Made by a program: the position numbers and the translations under genes. From the NCBI GenBank assembly GCA_032158125.1, contig JASKOT010000009.1, forward strand, positions 248,001 through 312,000: 64,000 nucleotides of DNA. The letters are read 5' to 3'. This document shows, one piece after another, positions 31,778 to 42,733 of this stretch (its first letter is position 1; every line of letters starts with the position of its first letter). The stretch comes from Papiliotrema nemorosa. Taxonomy: Eukaryota > Basidiomycota > Tremellomycetes > Tremellales > Rhynchogastremaceae. The notes under the pieces were generated by a model that was not told the DNA's origin, searched no databases, and saw nothing but the letters and a program-made list of their open reading frames with translations.

Positions 31778-31784
31778 TGAGTCA
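31778..31784. promoter_or_regulatory. TGAGTCA AP-1/Gcn4-type site
   Basis: TGAGTCA lies 52 bases upstream of the TATA box of the MDR oxidoreductase gene. bZIP factors of the Gcn4/Yap type bind this heptamer, and enzymes of this family are commonly induced by electrophile stress. Inference from motif and position. Confidence 0.4.
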
Positions 31785-31835
31785 CCATGAAGAATCTGAC
31801 GTGAGATTTGCCTGTCCTCCACTTGAACGCAGGAG

Positions 31836-31843
31836 TATATATA
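31836..31843 (+). promoter_or_regulatory. TATA box
   Basis: TATATATA lies 79 bases before the ATG of the oxidoreductase, at a typical distance for a fungal TATA element. Confidence 0.55.
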
Positions 31844-31914
31844 CGAGCCACGTCAGAGGATTCTTCATTCTCCACTCTCTCTACACGTTCAACCCCCAAC
31901 ACTCATCATTCACC

Positions 31915-33175
31915 ATGTCTCTACCTAAGGAACAGAAAGCTTGGATTCTCAACGAGCGTCCAACGGACAAGATCACCTCTGAAACTTTCAAAATCGAGAC
32001 TCGACCTGTCCCTCAACTCGACGAGCTCAAGGATGGAGAGTACATTGTGAAAGTCTTGGCTTTGAGCAACGATCCCGCCCAACGAACATGGATGGACGAC
32101 TCTTTCGACCCCGTCAGTCGTCCGATATACCTCTGAATGCAGCTGACAGATAGAAACGAATGTACGCCCCGCCAATCTTCAAGGGCGACATCGTCCGAGC
32201 AGGGGTATACGGTGAAGTCGTGGCTACCAAGGCCAAGAGTGTCAAGGAAGGTGACAAGATGGTCGTTGGGGGACAATGGGCGGAGTATGTCAAAGTTCAG
32301 GAAGGACCATTCAATGTGCCAGCTGTGTAAGTTGCATAGAGCACCACGCAAAACCCGTCCGCAAAGCTGACAGTTTAGACAAATGGAGGGACAGTCTGAA
32401 TATGTCAGCTTGGGCGTTCTCGGTATGACGGCCTTGACGGCCTATGTCGGAGCATACGGAGAGATGGAGTTGACTCCGGACCACACGGTCGTCATCTCCG
32501 GAGCGGCAGGTGCGGTCGGAAGTGTATTGGTACAGATCGCCAAGAAGGTCATTGGGTGCAAAAAGGTCGTTGGTATTGCTGGCGGAAAGGAGAAGTGTGA
32601 ATGGTGAGTTGAAAGGGCCATTGGCACCGGCTGACGGCAGGGTCAAATCCCTCGGTGCCGATGAGTGTATCGATTACAAGGACAAGGAGTACCCTAAACA
32701 CCTCGCGGCTGCCTTGCCCGACTATGCCGACCGATACTTTGACAATGTTGGAGGTGACATCTTGAACGAGATGCTATCTCTTATCAAGAGACACGGAAAG
32801 ATCATCGCTTGCGGAGCCATCTCTGGTGAGTCTGAGTGTTGGGTGCGACAGAAGTGTGCTGACTTCAAGGTTACAATGACAAGGGCTTCCAAATCACCAA
32901 GTGGGGAGAGGTGATCTTCAATCGAATCACCATACACGGTAAGTCAAACTGCCACCGATAAAGAGCCACACTGACCTATAGGATTCATCTTCTTCGACCA
33001 CCCTGAACTCGTCCCGAAAGGCCGAGAAGAACTCACCAAATGGCTCAAAGATGGAACTATCACAAATACCGAGGGAGAGACTGTTGTTCCTGCCAAGTTT
33101 GAGGACATCCCAGAGGTCTACCAAAAGCTTTTCAGGAGTGAGAACCGAGGAAAGCTCATCACCAAGTTACAATAG
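31915..33175 (+). CDS. Zinc-free MDR-family NADPH-dependent oxidoreductase (alkenal/prostaglandin reductase type)
   Basis: MSLPKEQKAWILNERP, ALSNDPAQRTWMDD, KRMYAPPIFKGDIVRAGVYG and VGGQWAEYV match the leukotriene B4 12-hydroxydehydrogenase / CurA-like subgroup. Then GVLGMTALTAYVGAYGE and the dinucleotide motif GAAGAVGSVLVQIAK are seen. These are followed by LGADECIDYKD, YFDNVGGDILNEMLSLIKRH and GKIIACGAIS. The C-terminus carries GFIFFDHPELVPKGREEL and NRGKLITKLQ. No structural zinc ligands are present. The enzyme reduces alpha,beta-unsaturated carbonyls such as lipid peroxidation products in the cytosol. Six exons. The TATA box and TGAGTCA in its promoter fit an inducible detoxification gene. 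Exact substrate unknown. Confidence 0.9.
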
Positions 33176-33191
33176 ATCGTTGTATAGTACA

Positions 33192-33611
33192 TCAAAACAC
33201 GTTACACGCATGCACATTCAGCATATATCGTACTGCGAAGAGGTGGACCGCAGTCGCCGTGCCCGCCAAAATTCTCAGCATCGTGCTCGCATAGACCGAG
33301 TGGTACGTCCACTCAAGGTCATTAGGCAGGTCCCGATACTCCTGCCTCACCACACAGGCATACTGTGCACCGAGACATGTTTGCCACAATTGACGGGTCT
33401 TGATCAACTCTGTCCGATTGTTTAGCTTTTCCAGCTCCTCCATTAGGTGCACATTATCACTTTCGCCCGGTCGAGAAACCACACAAGATTGTAAAACATG
33501 TCGAGATCGTTGCGCTGCAGCCGATTGGCTCTGCGCTGTTGAGGTATCCATGCGGTCCCATTTTGTGCCAGGGTCATAGCCGAATTCTCGTGGGTAGCAA
33601 TCGTGGATCAT
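33192..33611 (-). CDS. Possible small hypothetical protein
   Basis: An uninterrupted 139-codon frame begins MIHDCYPREFGYDPGTKWDR; an internal ATG gives an alternative start at MDTSTAQS. The middle looks like a folded, helical protein (LMEELEKLNNRTELIKTRQ, CLGAQYACVVRQEYRDLPND, EWTYHSVYASTMLRI) with a weakly hydrophobic C-terminus. It lies between the oxidoreductase and the lipase 3' ends and has no intron, unlike nearly all neighbours. I do not recognise it. It may instead be chance, or the last exon of a gene whose 5' part I cannot join. Confidence 0.35.
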   Translation of the reverse strand: MIHDCYPREFGYDPGTKWDRMDTSTAQSQSAAAQRSRHVLQSCVVSRPGESDNVHLMEELEKLNNRTELIKTRQLWQTCLGAQYACVVRQEYRDLPNDLEWTYHSVYASTMLRILAGTATAVHLFAVRYMLNVHACNVF

Positions 33612-33903
33612 TGTGCACGGAATTCCTCAAGTGGGAAATCCTTTCACTTCGAGTTGCTCGATGTCCGATGGTCAATGGACAAGGGAAAGAACGTGAGAAT
33701 TGATGTCGGCCATTCTCAGGAGCTTGCAAGAAGTGGGAAAGTCGGGAAGATCCTTTCACAATGCTAGAGGCCAGGGTCGATGATCACTCTCGCCGGTCAT
33801 CGAGCGCTACATCAGAACCAAACGCTCGTCGGGGTCAGGCCTAGAGGCATGTAAAGCCGAATTGTTACAACAAATCTTCTTCTCCGTGAGAATAAGCAAG
33901 CAC

Positions 33904-36900
33904 CTATTTCCGGCCCAAGCCAAAGATCCTCCCTACCCTCACGAGCTTTTTCTCTCCCCTCTCCAAAACACCCTTCCCGACTGGACTTTCGCCAGGCAAC
34001 GTTCCCCTCCCAGCCAGCTCGGCCCTCTTCTCTTCGTGTGCTCTTTTCAGCGCATCGTGAGCTTTGCTTCTCTCACTCGAATTGCTAAAGAACGCCGCTA
34101 GACCGACCCAGATGCTCAGACCATGGACGGGCGAATCGTGTGCGGTGTCCATCCGGTCGGCCATCAATGCCAGCTGCCTTGCTTCCCCCTACGAGTCAGT
34201 ATTGACCAGATTTGCGACTCACAAAGTCTCGTCTGGAGATGATAGCGCTGGGTGGAGGCGCTTCTCCGTCCAACGCCCAAGACCAGGACCAGCTCTGATC
34301 CAGCAAACCTTCTTCGACGCTCTTTTCAGCCTTCTTCTGTTCTTCACTTCGTGAGTGAGACGACTCGTCATGGTCGTCTTCGTCCTCTCTCTCGGTCTCC
34401 CATCCCGCGTCTGGTTCGCCCGAGCCCACAACCTCTCTTGCCTCTTGGATCTCATCGTTGCCGCACCTCTTATTCCTCTCATTCTTTCTGTCTTGTATTT
34501 TGCTGTCCCACATTTTGCGTATTTTCCCCACATCTCGCTCATGGGCGATTCTCAAGTTCTTTCGTCGATGTCGCTCTACCGTTTTCAAAGCGTGCTTGTA
34601 CTTGTGATCCCACAAAGATTGACCCGTCAGATATCGCATTGCCGGACCTTCCTTGATAGTGCCAATCTCATCCGCCGGCATCGTCAAAGCTCCGAGTTGG
34701 TCCTCCTGCTCTAGGGGCCGGCACGCTCCGTCTGTCGCAACGCGTTCCCGGATCATGTGGTCCGTGAAAGGCTGATGTCAGTTTCTCCGTATCGCGATGA
34801 CATACGTTTTCGCCGCGATAGATGCCAGTATGCCCAGCAGAGCCAGGCGGAGCCTTGCTATCTTTGTCGGCGGGGTCCTCGCCAAATCTCGGTCCAGCAT
34901 CATCTCCACTCGCTTCAGCCTGGCTGGCCGATCTGCCTGGTCTTTCTGGCGTATCAGACTCGGCATCAGGTGAATCATTGTCAAAGCGAGCAGCTTTATT
35001 GGAATGGGATTTTGTCGCATCGCTGGATGTCGCAGTCAACATGGTCCGCGGGCTGTCGACCAGATCCAGAGCAGCTCCTGACGTCCCCACCGTCAATCTG
35101 CTCATATCGAGATTGAGTGACATCGCATTTGCACCGGATGAACGAGGTGTCATTGTGGGCGGCGTAGTTGTGGTGTCTTCCGATAGGACGTGCTGATCAG
35201 CATCGGCGGCCATACTGACAGGCCGGGAATGCGCTGGAGTCCTACTGCCAGAACCGCTAGGAGTGTCAAATTGGGATCTTGAGATGGACAGAGACCCTGG
35301 TGCAGATGGCGTGACATATCGAGCGAATGAGGCAATCGCTCGGAAAGCACCTCGAGCTACTTTTGTCATAGAGAACAGGGGTAGATCATGACATGCGCCT
35401 AATATCAACACTGCTTCTTGTCCTCTCGACTCACCGTCGTAAACCTGCAGGTGGACGTTCGTGGGTCCATATCGCTCTTCGATACCCTGCAAGGACGGCA
35501 CTTGAGCCTTTACATCGTCCCGCAGTGGGTGTTTCTCTGGGTGGGCAGCCTTGTGTGCACTACTTGTCAGCCCGGAGCTGCACAAATACACTGGCGACCC
35601 ACGCGTAGATAATCTCGTCGCGCAATACTTCCTTATCGCCGGCAATGATCAACAATGGCGGCAGACCTCCTAGATACCCCATCACAGGCGATACCCAGGG
35701 ATGCGTGAGTTGTGCATTGGTAGCGTATAATTGAATCTGTGTATCGATACAAACTCGCTGATCCGATACTTCCAGCTTCATCGGTGCGTTACAAAGCGTC
35801 AGTGTCGTTTGCCGTACATCTTCTGGGCTGATGGCTTGCTGCCGATCCTTGAGTTCTCCAAATGCTATGCCTGGGTCTGCTCGATGTGGGTTCGGCCTGG
35901 GCTCGCCAGAAGGATCAGCTTGATGCTGATCGTCGTTTCGATCCGAAACGGGATGTAGGGTTGCGTGTTTGTCAGAGGATGATCCATGTACTCCCTCGTG
36001 CGGAGACGAAGATTTGAGCTCTGGCGGCGACTCGGTCTGTCGCTGAACGAGGGATGATTTGAGATCTTGCGGGGCATGCGGTGCCTCGGCGGCTGCATGA
36101 TGTTCCCCGCCCTTCAGACGCGACACCGCATCGCGCACCCGGGTCCGAAGGTTGTCTTGAACCTCGGCAGTCAGGTCGGGCGGAGGAGGAGGCCAGAGGG
36201 ATGATGGTTTCTAGCGATCAGGCTTTTCAGCAAGTTTATGCTCACGTGGATGAAGCTATAAGGCGGAACAATGTCCTGTGGTAAGCGGTCGTCAAGATCG
36301 AATGTCCTACCGTTGCGGTGTTATTGAGGATACTGGGGAAGCTATGCGTCAAATCTGACCACTAAATTTCAGCTGATTCCATTGTCGGACCAGAGCAAGT
36401 GAACTCACAGGACTGATAAGAACCGCTCCTGCAGGCACCTCTAGTCCAGGTGTGTCTCGGAGAATCTGCAGAAGAGCCCAGACGAGACCTCCTCCTGCCG
36501 AGTCACCAGCTAAGACAATGTTCTTAGGATCGACGGGTTTGTGTCTAGCTTCCGGCGGTGGGTTGACAAGATACAGCCATGCTGCTAGACAGTCGTGGAT
36601 TGCACATGGAAAGGGGTACTGAGGAGCCTCTGGTTGATTAGTCGCCTTCTGCTGCTCAATGCTGGGGCTAACTTCGATAATTCACAGCGAAACACCTGCC
36701 GTGCATCTTTCTGGCGTATCGCCAGATCGTGTACCGATGCGTGTTGATGGACCCCCAGTAATATCTGACGATAAGCTATACCGTCTCACATTTTAGCTTA
36801 CGCCCCGCCATGTACTATATGTCAGTCAGAATCACATCACGAGAGTAGCAGGACATGACCTACTGTAGAGCATGCAACGCAACTCATCCATCTCCTTGCG

Positions 36901-37663
36901 GACTGTTGTGAGCTGTTGTCGATGGGTCCTACCAACTCACACTCCCCGCTGCCATCGACACCCCCATCTTCCCCTACCATCCCTTCATCATCATGCCCTT
37001 TCCCCTTCTCACTCCCTGAACCACTCCTATGTTTACCCTTCTTTCCACCTACAGGGGTGCTAGTGCCACTTTTGGCTGCTGGATCCTTCTTCCAGTCTTT
37101 CTTCATGACGATCCATTCAGCCTCCACCCCAGGTCCTGCTCTGACCTGCCACCATTTGCTCCCTCCTGCAATCTTGTATGCCATCTCTTCACCTCCTAGT
37201 GCTGCAACGAGGTATTCTGCGGCGGGTTCGAGGGTAGCTTGGGGGATGAGGACCCGATGGAGCGCTACCCATGGTGGAGCGGGTGTTCGAACCAGACCAA
37301 ACCGTTGGAGAGCAGCGACAGGATGTCTGGAGTCAGCTCATGGAGGTGAGAATGATGTACTTGGTAGCTATTTCAAGAAAGGTCCGCTGGTCAGCAATAG
37401 CACTCTCTGCATCCGAGCCGTCATACCTTCATCAGCACAAATGCTGGATTCGTTTAGCTTGGTACTTGGACAGGTAATGACCTACCTTCATCGTACATGA
37501 GGTCCTCCCGCGCCTTGTTGTGTCCCTCACGGGACTTTGAAGGGAGATAATGCTTGAAGAAGGTCTCGAGGACCAGTGGACCCGCTGTTGATCAGTCTGA
37601 GCACATGGGATCTTCGAACAACATACCGGTCGCCAATGCCTGGGGTGTAAGAAGATCGGGCAT
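33904..37663 (-). CDS. Large HSL/GDXG-family alpha/beta-hydrolase (lipase/esterase) with long disordered regions
   Basis: The spliced product begins MPDLLTPQALATAGPLVLET, then FFKHYLPSKSREGHNKARED. After KWWQVRAGPGVEAEWIVMK and a Gly/Lys-rich linker comes the oxyanion motif IHGGAYYWGS, split by introns. ARKMHGRCFAVNYRLAPQYP follows, then nucleophile motif VLAGDSAGGGLVWALLQILR. Acid motif LLIIAGDKEVLRDEI and catalytic His motif GACHDLPLFSM come later. This is the full GDXG hormone-sensitive-lipase triad. A disordered block of about 150 residues lies between the Ser and Asp motifs. Another 500 or so residues, Ser-rich then highly charged (EREDEDDHDESS), follow the His motif, ending RVGRIFGLGRK. 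The likely activity is hydrolysis of acyl esters, perhaps sterol esters or acylglycerols. No signal peptide or clear membrane helix. Divergent from DOA1. The fold is secure; the substrate is unknown. Confidence 0.82.
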
Positions 37664-37938
37664 GGCGAAATGTGGAGATCTCGCTCAGCCTTGATAGATC
37701 TTCAGAGACCGCCTTTGAGACCACCTCTTGCTGTCTCCACCTGGCTACCTCATCTGCCTGTCGTCGAAGTCGCTGTACCCGCCGTCGCCGTGGTCGACGT
37801 CGACAATAACAATGAGGACCCCCCCGGAGATCCCCGCCTGCGGAAACCTTACGTAATGAAATACCTCTCCCCCCCGCATTCCAACGACGCTGACGTTTGA
37901 CCCGTTTAATCTTTCGACCTATATACCCTACTCCAAGC

Positions 37939-40900
37939 ATGACCACGCCATATCAGCTCGCGTTCACCTTGCAAGGTCATGCAGGGGATGTGAGAGCACT
38001 TAATGCTCCCACCCCTAGCGTGCCATTGCTCCTTTCCGGGAGTCGAGACGGATCAGCTATCGTCTGGGGTCCTGCCAAGGATGGCATGTGGGAGGTAAAG
38101 TTGCGAGTGGAAGGGCCAGAGAAGAGGTATATCAGCTGTGTCGGTCTCACGCGACACAACGGAGAAGGTGAGGCTTCTGATACTATCCGACATGTGCTGA
38201 ACTGATGAAAGCTTACCTTCTGGTTGGAAGCTCGTCAGGCATCCTGTCCACCTTTTTGTTGCCCTCGGTTTTCGGATCAACACCAGATTCAAATCCTGAG
38301 CCGACACAGTATCTCGTGGAGCACAAGCAAAACCTATGCTGCATGGACGTCAGTCAAAGAGGCGTGGTCGCGACGGGCAGCTGGGATCAGTCAGTTGCAG
38401 GGTTTCATCCTCGGGTCAGTAGCTGACAGTTAGCACGATCAGGATATGGAAAGATTTCAAGGTTGTCGCCAAGATAGAAGCGCATGGAGCCTCGGTATGG
38501 GCTGTGAAGTTTGTGGGAGAAGATAGGTTGTTGACCGGTGAGTCATTCTATCTGTCTCGGCTGGTCATAGGGACCCCGGCTGACGAGATCTAGCTGGGGC
38601 GGACAACAAGATCCTCCTACACTCCATCGATACGGCTAGCGGGAGGACGACAGTGCTGCAAGAGTACGCAGGACACACTCAGCCTGTCCGAGGTTTGAGT
38701 TTGAAACCGGACGGTAACGGATTCTGGAGTTGCGCCAACGATGGGTGAGTGAATGCCCCGTCGATGTGGAATTGATCGTCAGCCTCGTCAACATCTATTC
38801 CTTCGACAAGCCTGAACCTACCAGATCACTTTCAGGACACACATCCTTCGTCTACTCCATCTCAGCCATGCCAGACGGGTCAGGTGCTGTCTCGTCCGGA
38901 GAAGATGGGACGCTGAGAGTGTGGTCCGGTAAGCTGGCTTTACCTCTTTTGACGTTGATAGCTGATAAAGCAGATAGTGACCTTGTGCAGACAATCTCAC
39001 ATCCCTCCAATTCTTTGTGGTCTTCTGCAGTCTTCTCCGCTGCGAATGGGTCGATCTATATCGCTTCTGCTTCCCAAGATTCCACAATTCGAGCTTTCAC
39101 TCGCGACCCTACTCTGATAGCACCCGGGATCGAGCGAGAAAGATGGGAAAAGGATGTATCAAGTCGTCAACTTGACAAGTGAGCTCTTGACCGGGTCAAA
39201 CCAGCTCACTAGCAGGAGCCAGATAGGCGACGTGAAGCATTCCGACTTGCCAGGAATGGAGGCTTTAGGCAGGGAAGGAAAAAAAGACGGACAAGTAATC
39301 ATGATCAAAAACAAGGGTGTCGTCGAGGCGTACTCAGTGAGCGGGACGGAAACCCTGAAGACATGTGCTCATCGTGCAGTGGACGGCTGCAACAAGCACT
39401 TGGCAGCAAGTCGGTACGGTTGTCGATGCTATTGGACAGGGCCGCAAGCAGCTGTACGAGGGGAAAGAATACGACTATGTGTTCGACGTGGACGTTTCGG
39501 AGGGTATGCCACCCCTCAAACTGCCATACAACGTCTCTGGTATGTCCCAACGAATCGCACGTCTAAAGAGTCGCTGATCGGCAGAGAATCCATGGATCGC
39601 AGCGCAGAAATTCTTGGAGAACCACGAACTTCCGACATCATACATAGAACAAGTCGTCAGCTTTATCGAGAAGAACACGGGCGGGGCAACATTGGGACAA
39701 GGAGATTCTACGTCTTACGTCGACCCTTACACTGGCGCGTCCAGGTATACTGGCAGCAGTTCGGCAGCTGGTCCAAGCTATGGTGGTGGAGATCCCTTCA
39801 CAGGTCAGTGGGACTGGCCGATTCGTAAGCACAGTGCGGACTGATCGATAGGAGGCTCAGCCTATTCGTCAACACCTGCTGCACCACCAAAAGCGAAGGG
39901 GATTCTCCCAGTCAAGACTTATGTCTCGTTCAAGACGATCAACGTGGAAGCTGCGAAAAAGAAGATTGCTCAACTGAATGACGAGATCAAAGCGTCGAAT
40001 GTGAGCTGATCCTTTGGCCCGCTGCCAGCGAGCTCACCCATAGCCTGATCTTGCATTCACAAGTGAGGACGACAAGCTCCTGTACGAAGTGCGGGCATTC
40101 GCCTCTCAGCCCGCGGTCGCTTTACCGGATCCTAACGCCAAAAGCGCGGGCGAGAAATTCGATCCTCAAGCCTTTTTCACACTGATAATAAAATGGCCAG
40201 AAGCTCAACGTTTCCCTTGTAAGCTCAGGCGGGCCTGGTTGCGCAGCTTACAGGTAGTGGTCGATTTGGCACGTTACCTTGCGGCTGTCTCCCCCGCATT
40301 CGGTACTGCCTCTCCCGATGCTTTTCTGGAGGCATGTAGCTGGGCCGCACCATGGCAAGCGACAAAAGCAAGAGAGACAAATACTTTGCTCGCCCTGAGG
40401 GGTATCGCAAATCTAGCATCGACCGCCAACGGCCGCGCCACCCTGAATGCTCAGGCGGGAACGCTTTTGCCCAAACTGACGAACGATCGTCAGTGGGCGG
40501 AAGTTGGCGCCAGAAAGGTCCCGCTGATCACCATTGCCTTGAAGTGAGCATCTGAGAAAGGGTTCCGCATTTTGGCTGACTCCGTAGCTATTCCATCATG
40601 GCTGCAAACGGAGAGCTTTCAGCAAAGCATGCGACAGCGGTTCTTGCTCTAATCCTTTTCGTGAGTAATCTCGTGCCCAAGTCGACAGTACAAGCTAAAT
40701 ATCAGGTGTTACAGAACGAGAAGGAGGACAGTGAGACGTTGTATCGTGCCGCGGTAGCGGTGGGCAACCTGGTGAGCTGAGTTTTTCGCAGCAAGGCTGC
40801 TGAAGCTGATATCTTAGCTCATCTCGCCCGCTTCGAGCGGCAGTCTACAGGTAGGATCAGTTGAATCTGCCAGAGCATTGGTGGTCGAGCGAGCCGGCAA

Positions 40901-40952
40901 CCTGAATGAAAAGAGGCTGAAAGATGTCGCAGCGGAGATCGGGGGATTGTAG
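37939..40952 (+). CDS. DOA1: DOA1/UFD3/PLAA: WD40-PFU-PUL ubiquitin-binding Cdc48 cofactor
   Basis: MTTPYQLAFTLQGHAGDVRA, LLLSGSRDGSAIVWG, CMDVSQRGVVATGSWD, KIEAHGASVWAVKFVGED, LSGHTSFVYSISAMPDGSGA and IYIASASQDSTIRAF are WD40 blades of the N-terminal propeller. The central PFU domain shows EYDYVFDVDVSEGMPPLKLP, then NPWIAAQKFLENHELPTSYI and EQVVSFIEKNTGG. After a Gly/Ser/Tyr-rich linker the C-terminal PUL (Armadillo-like) domain starts at TYVSFKTINVEAAKKKIAQL and ends DVAAEIGGL. DOA1 binds Cdc48/p97 through PUL and ubiquitin through the propeller and PFU, supporting ubiquitin homeostasis and mitochondrial and endosomal protein turnover. About 15 exons, with lengths normal for the family. Confidence 0.93.
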
Positions 40953-41269
40953 GAGAAAAGCGACATCATCGCGTAGATTATACATTATGTAGCAAAAACA
41001 CGTAGAGCGAATTTGATCATGCATGGTACGATCGCAAAGAGCATGTGTGTGTCTCAGTCGAGGGAGTGGAGATGAGCCGTGAATGACTCGAAAACGAAGC
41101 GTTGCATCGAGCGGTCATCTGTTTAGATGATACATCTCAAGCCGTGTAGACGGGTAAGCTACGGTATATACAATGAGCGATGTGCGGGGTATGCAGGAGA
41201 TGTCGGCGCAGAACATCGACCCGGTTCGATCACACGGAATCGTGATTTAGTCAGAAGCCAGATGGGCGA
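40953..41269. other. Tail-to-tail intergenic region
   Basis: About 315 bases between the DOA1 and LIA1 stops. Only 3' untranslated sequence is seen. Confidence 0.5.
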
Positions 41270-42483
41270 TCAAGCGACGACACCAGCAGCGATGGCAGCG
41301 TGGGCGGATCGCTCCATACCGGTCGTGTGGGCTTTATCGGCAGTCAACGAGTCGAGCGGGTTGAACTGTTCTGTCGAGTTTTCATACTGTTCATTAGCTT
41401 TGTCGGGCACGGGCCAGGCAGGATGGCTCACCTCCCACATATCAATGGCGACCTGGCAACTTTCCCTGACGACCACCGGCGCATCCTCTTTGACCGCCCA
41501 TTCCCTCAAAATCTGCAACACGCCCCCAGAAGGCAAAGAAGCATCCTCCACATCCGTACCGTCACTTGCGATCCCACCGAGCGCTTCAGCAGCTTCGTGT
41601 CGAACCATCTCTTCTTCTTTGTCGTCCCTCAATACGTGCAACAAGGAAGGTACAGAATAAGGTGAACACAGTTGACCGAAAATGTAGGCGATCTCATGTC
41701 GGAACAATGCAGAGTCGTCGTTGAATCCATCGGCCAGGGCTAGGATGGATTCTTTGGAGGATGCACCATAGTCCCGTAAAGCGAACATGGCTCTGTATCG
41801 CTCGAATAGGGGGAGAGAGGTGTTGAGAAGAGAAGATTTGAGGGTGGGGATAGAGTCGGCAGAGGATGATGGAGCGGGGTCGATGGTTGGGAAGTTTGGA
41901 CTGATGATCAGCACGAGGAACATTGTGCGCTCGCCAAGGGATGTATCACATCGGAAGGATGCAAGTGATGTGAGATCGAAAGTCGACTCACTTTTGTACT
42001 CGAGCTTTTCCTTCTGGCGAGATATCAAACTCAATCTTGCCCACGGCAATCTCACATGTTTCCCTCACTTCTCTGGCCGGATCATCAAAGTACTTTCTCA
42101 ACAGACTCAAGCTGCCTTCACTTGACAGTGCACCGAGAGCTTCAGCAGCTTCGTGTCTGACCATCGAGCAGTGTTTCCCTTGTTCATTGATGAGTACCCC
42201 TTCGAGAGTCGGGATAGCTTTGGGGTTTCCAAGTTGGCCAAGAACATATGCGAGTTCGTGTTTGAGCAGAGGCGATGGGTCTTCCAATCCTGAATATCAG
42301 TTGAGACGGCTTTGCGTACATGGTCAACTTGCCATCGGAAATGATCTGGATGACTTCGCCCCCTCCTACCGCTTTGAGCATGAATAAAGCTCTGAATCGC
42401 TCATGCAAGGGTGTAGAGCCGCTCGTGTTGAGAAGCGTGGATCGAAGAGCACCGAGCTGTTCTGGAGTGACCGTGACGGACAT
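41270..42483 (-). CDS. LIA1: Deoxyhypusine hydroxylase
   Basis: MSVTVTPEQLGALRSTLLNT, then RFRALFMLKAVGGGE, LKHELAYVLGQLGNPKAIP and MVRHEAAEALGALSSEGSL form the first set of HEAT-like repeats. The second set has RYRAMFALRDYGASSKES, FRHEIAYIFGQLCSPYSVP and MVRHEAAEALGGIASDG. The four HE pairs that hold the di-iron centre are all present. The enzyme completes hypusine synthesis on eIF5A by hydroxylating deoxyhypusine in the cytosol. The linker between halves contains SSSADSIPTLKSSLLNTSLP. The C-terminus is extended after MWEVSHPAWPVPDKANEQYE to ERSAHAAIAAGVVA. Introns separate the halves. Upstream, 93 bases before the start, is a CACGTG. Identification is very secure. Confidence 0.95.
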
Positions 42484-42575
42484 GGCGAGTGATCAGATGG
42501 GTGATGGATGGATGCAAATCAAAATAATAACAATCTGATAAAAAGTGACATGACCGAGATTAGGACCGGACCCAA

Positions 42576-42581
42576 CACGTG
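42576..42581. promoter_or_regulatory. CACGTG E-box upstream of LIA1
   Basis: A CACGTG hexamer lies 93 bases upstream of the deoxyhypusine hydroxylase start codon in the 250-base spacer behind AGX1. Motif match only. Confidence 0.35.
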
Positions 42582-42733
42582 CGCCTATTTGGATATGCTT
42601 CGAGTTCGAGTGGCTCCCCTTCCCATCCAGGTGCAAAGCCATGCATATGTACATACTTACAAGGCTTGAGACAGATGTATGTCACATGCGACCAGTTGAG
42701 AGACCTCTTTTACAACTTCGCACCTCGTACGAG

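Larger units (their letters stand above)
31459..31914. other. Divergent promoter of POP1 and the oxidoreductase
   Basis: This 456-base spacer holds a CACGTG near POP1, and a TGAGTCA (31778-31784), a TGACGTGA (31797-31804) and a TATA box near the oxidoreductase. No coding feature is supported. Confidence 0.5.

Noticed and set aside
41127..42125. Several plus-strand frames of 110-180 codons
   Set aside because: All are antisense to deoxyhypusine hydroxylase, whose HE motifs and repeats are unmistakable.
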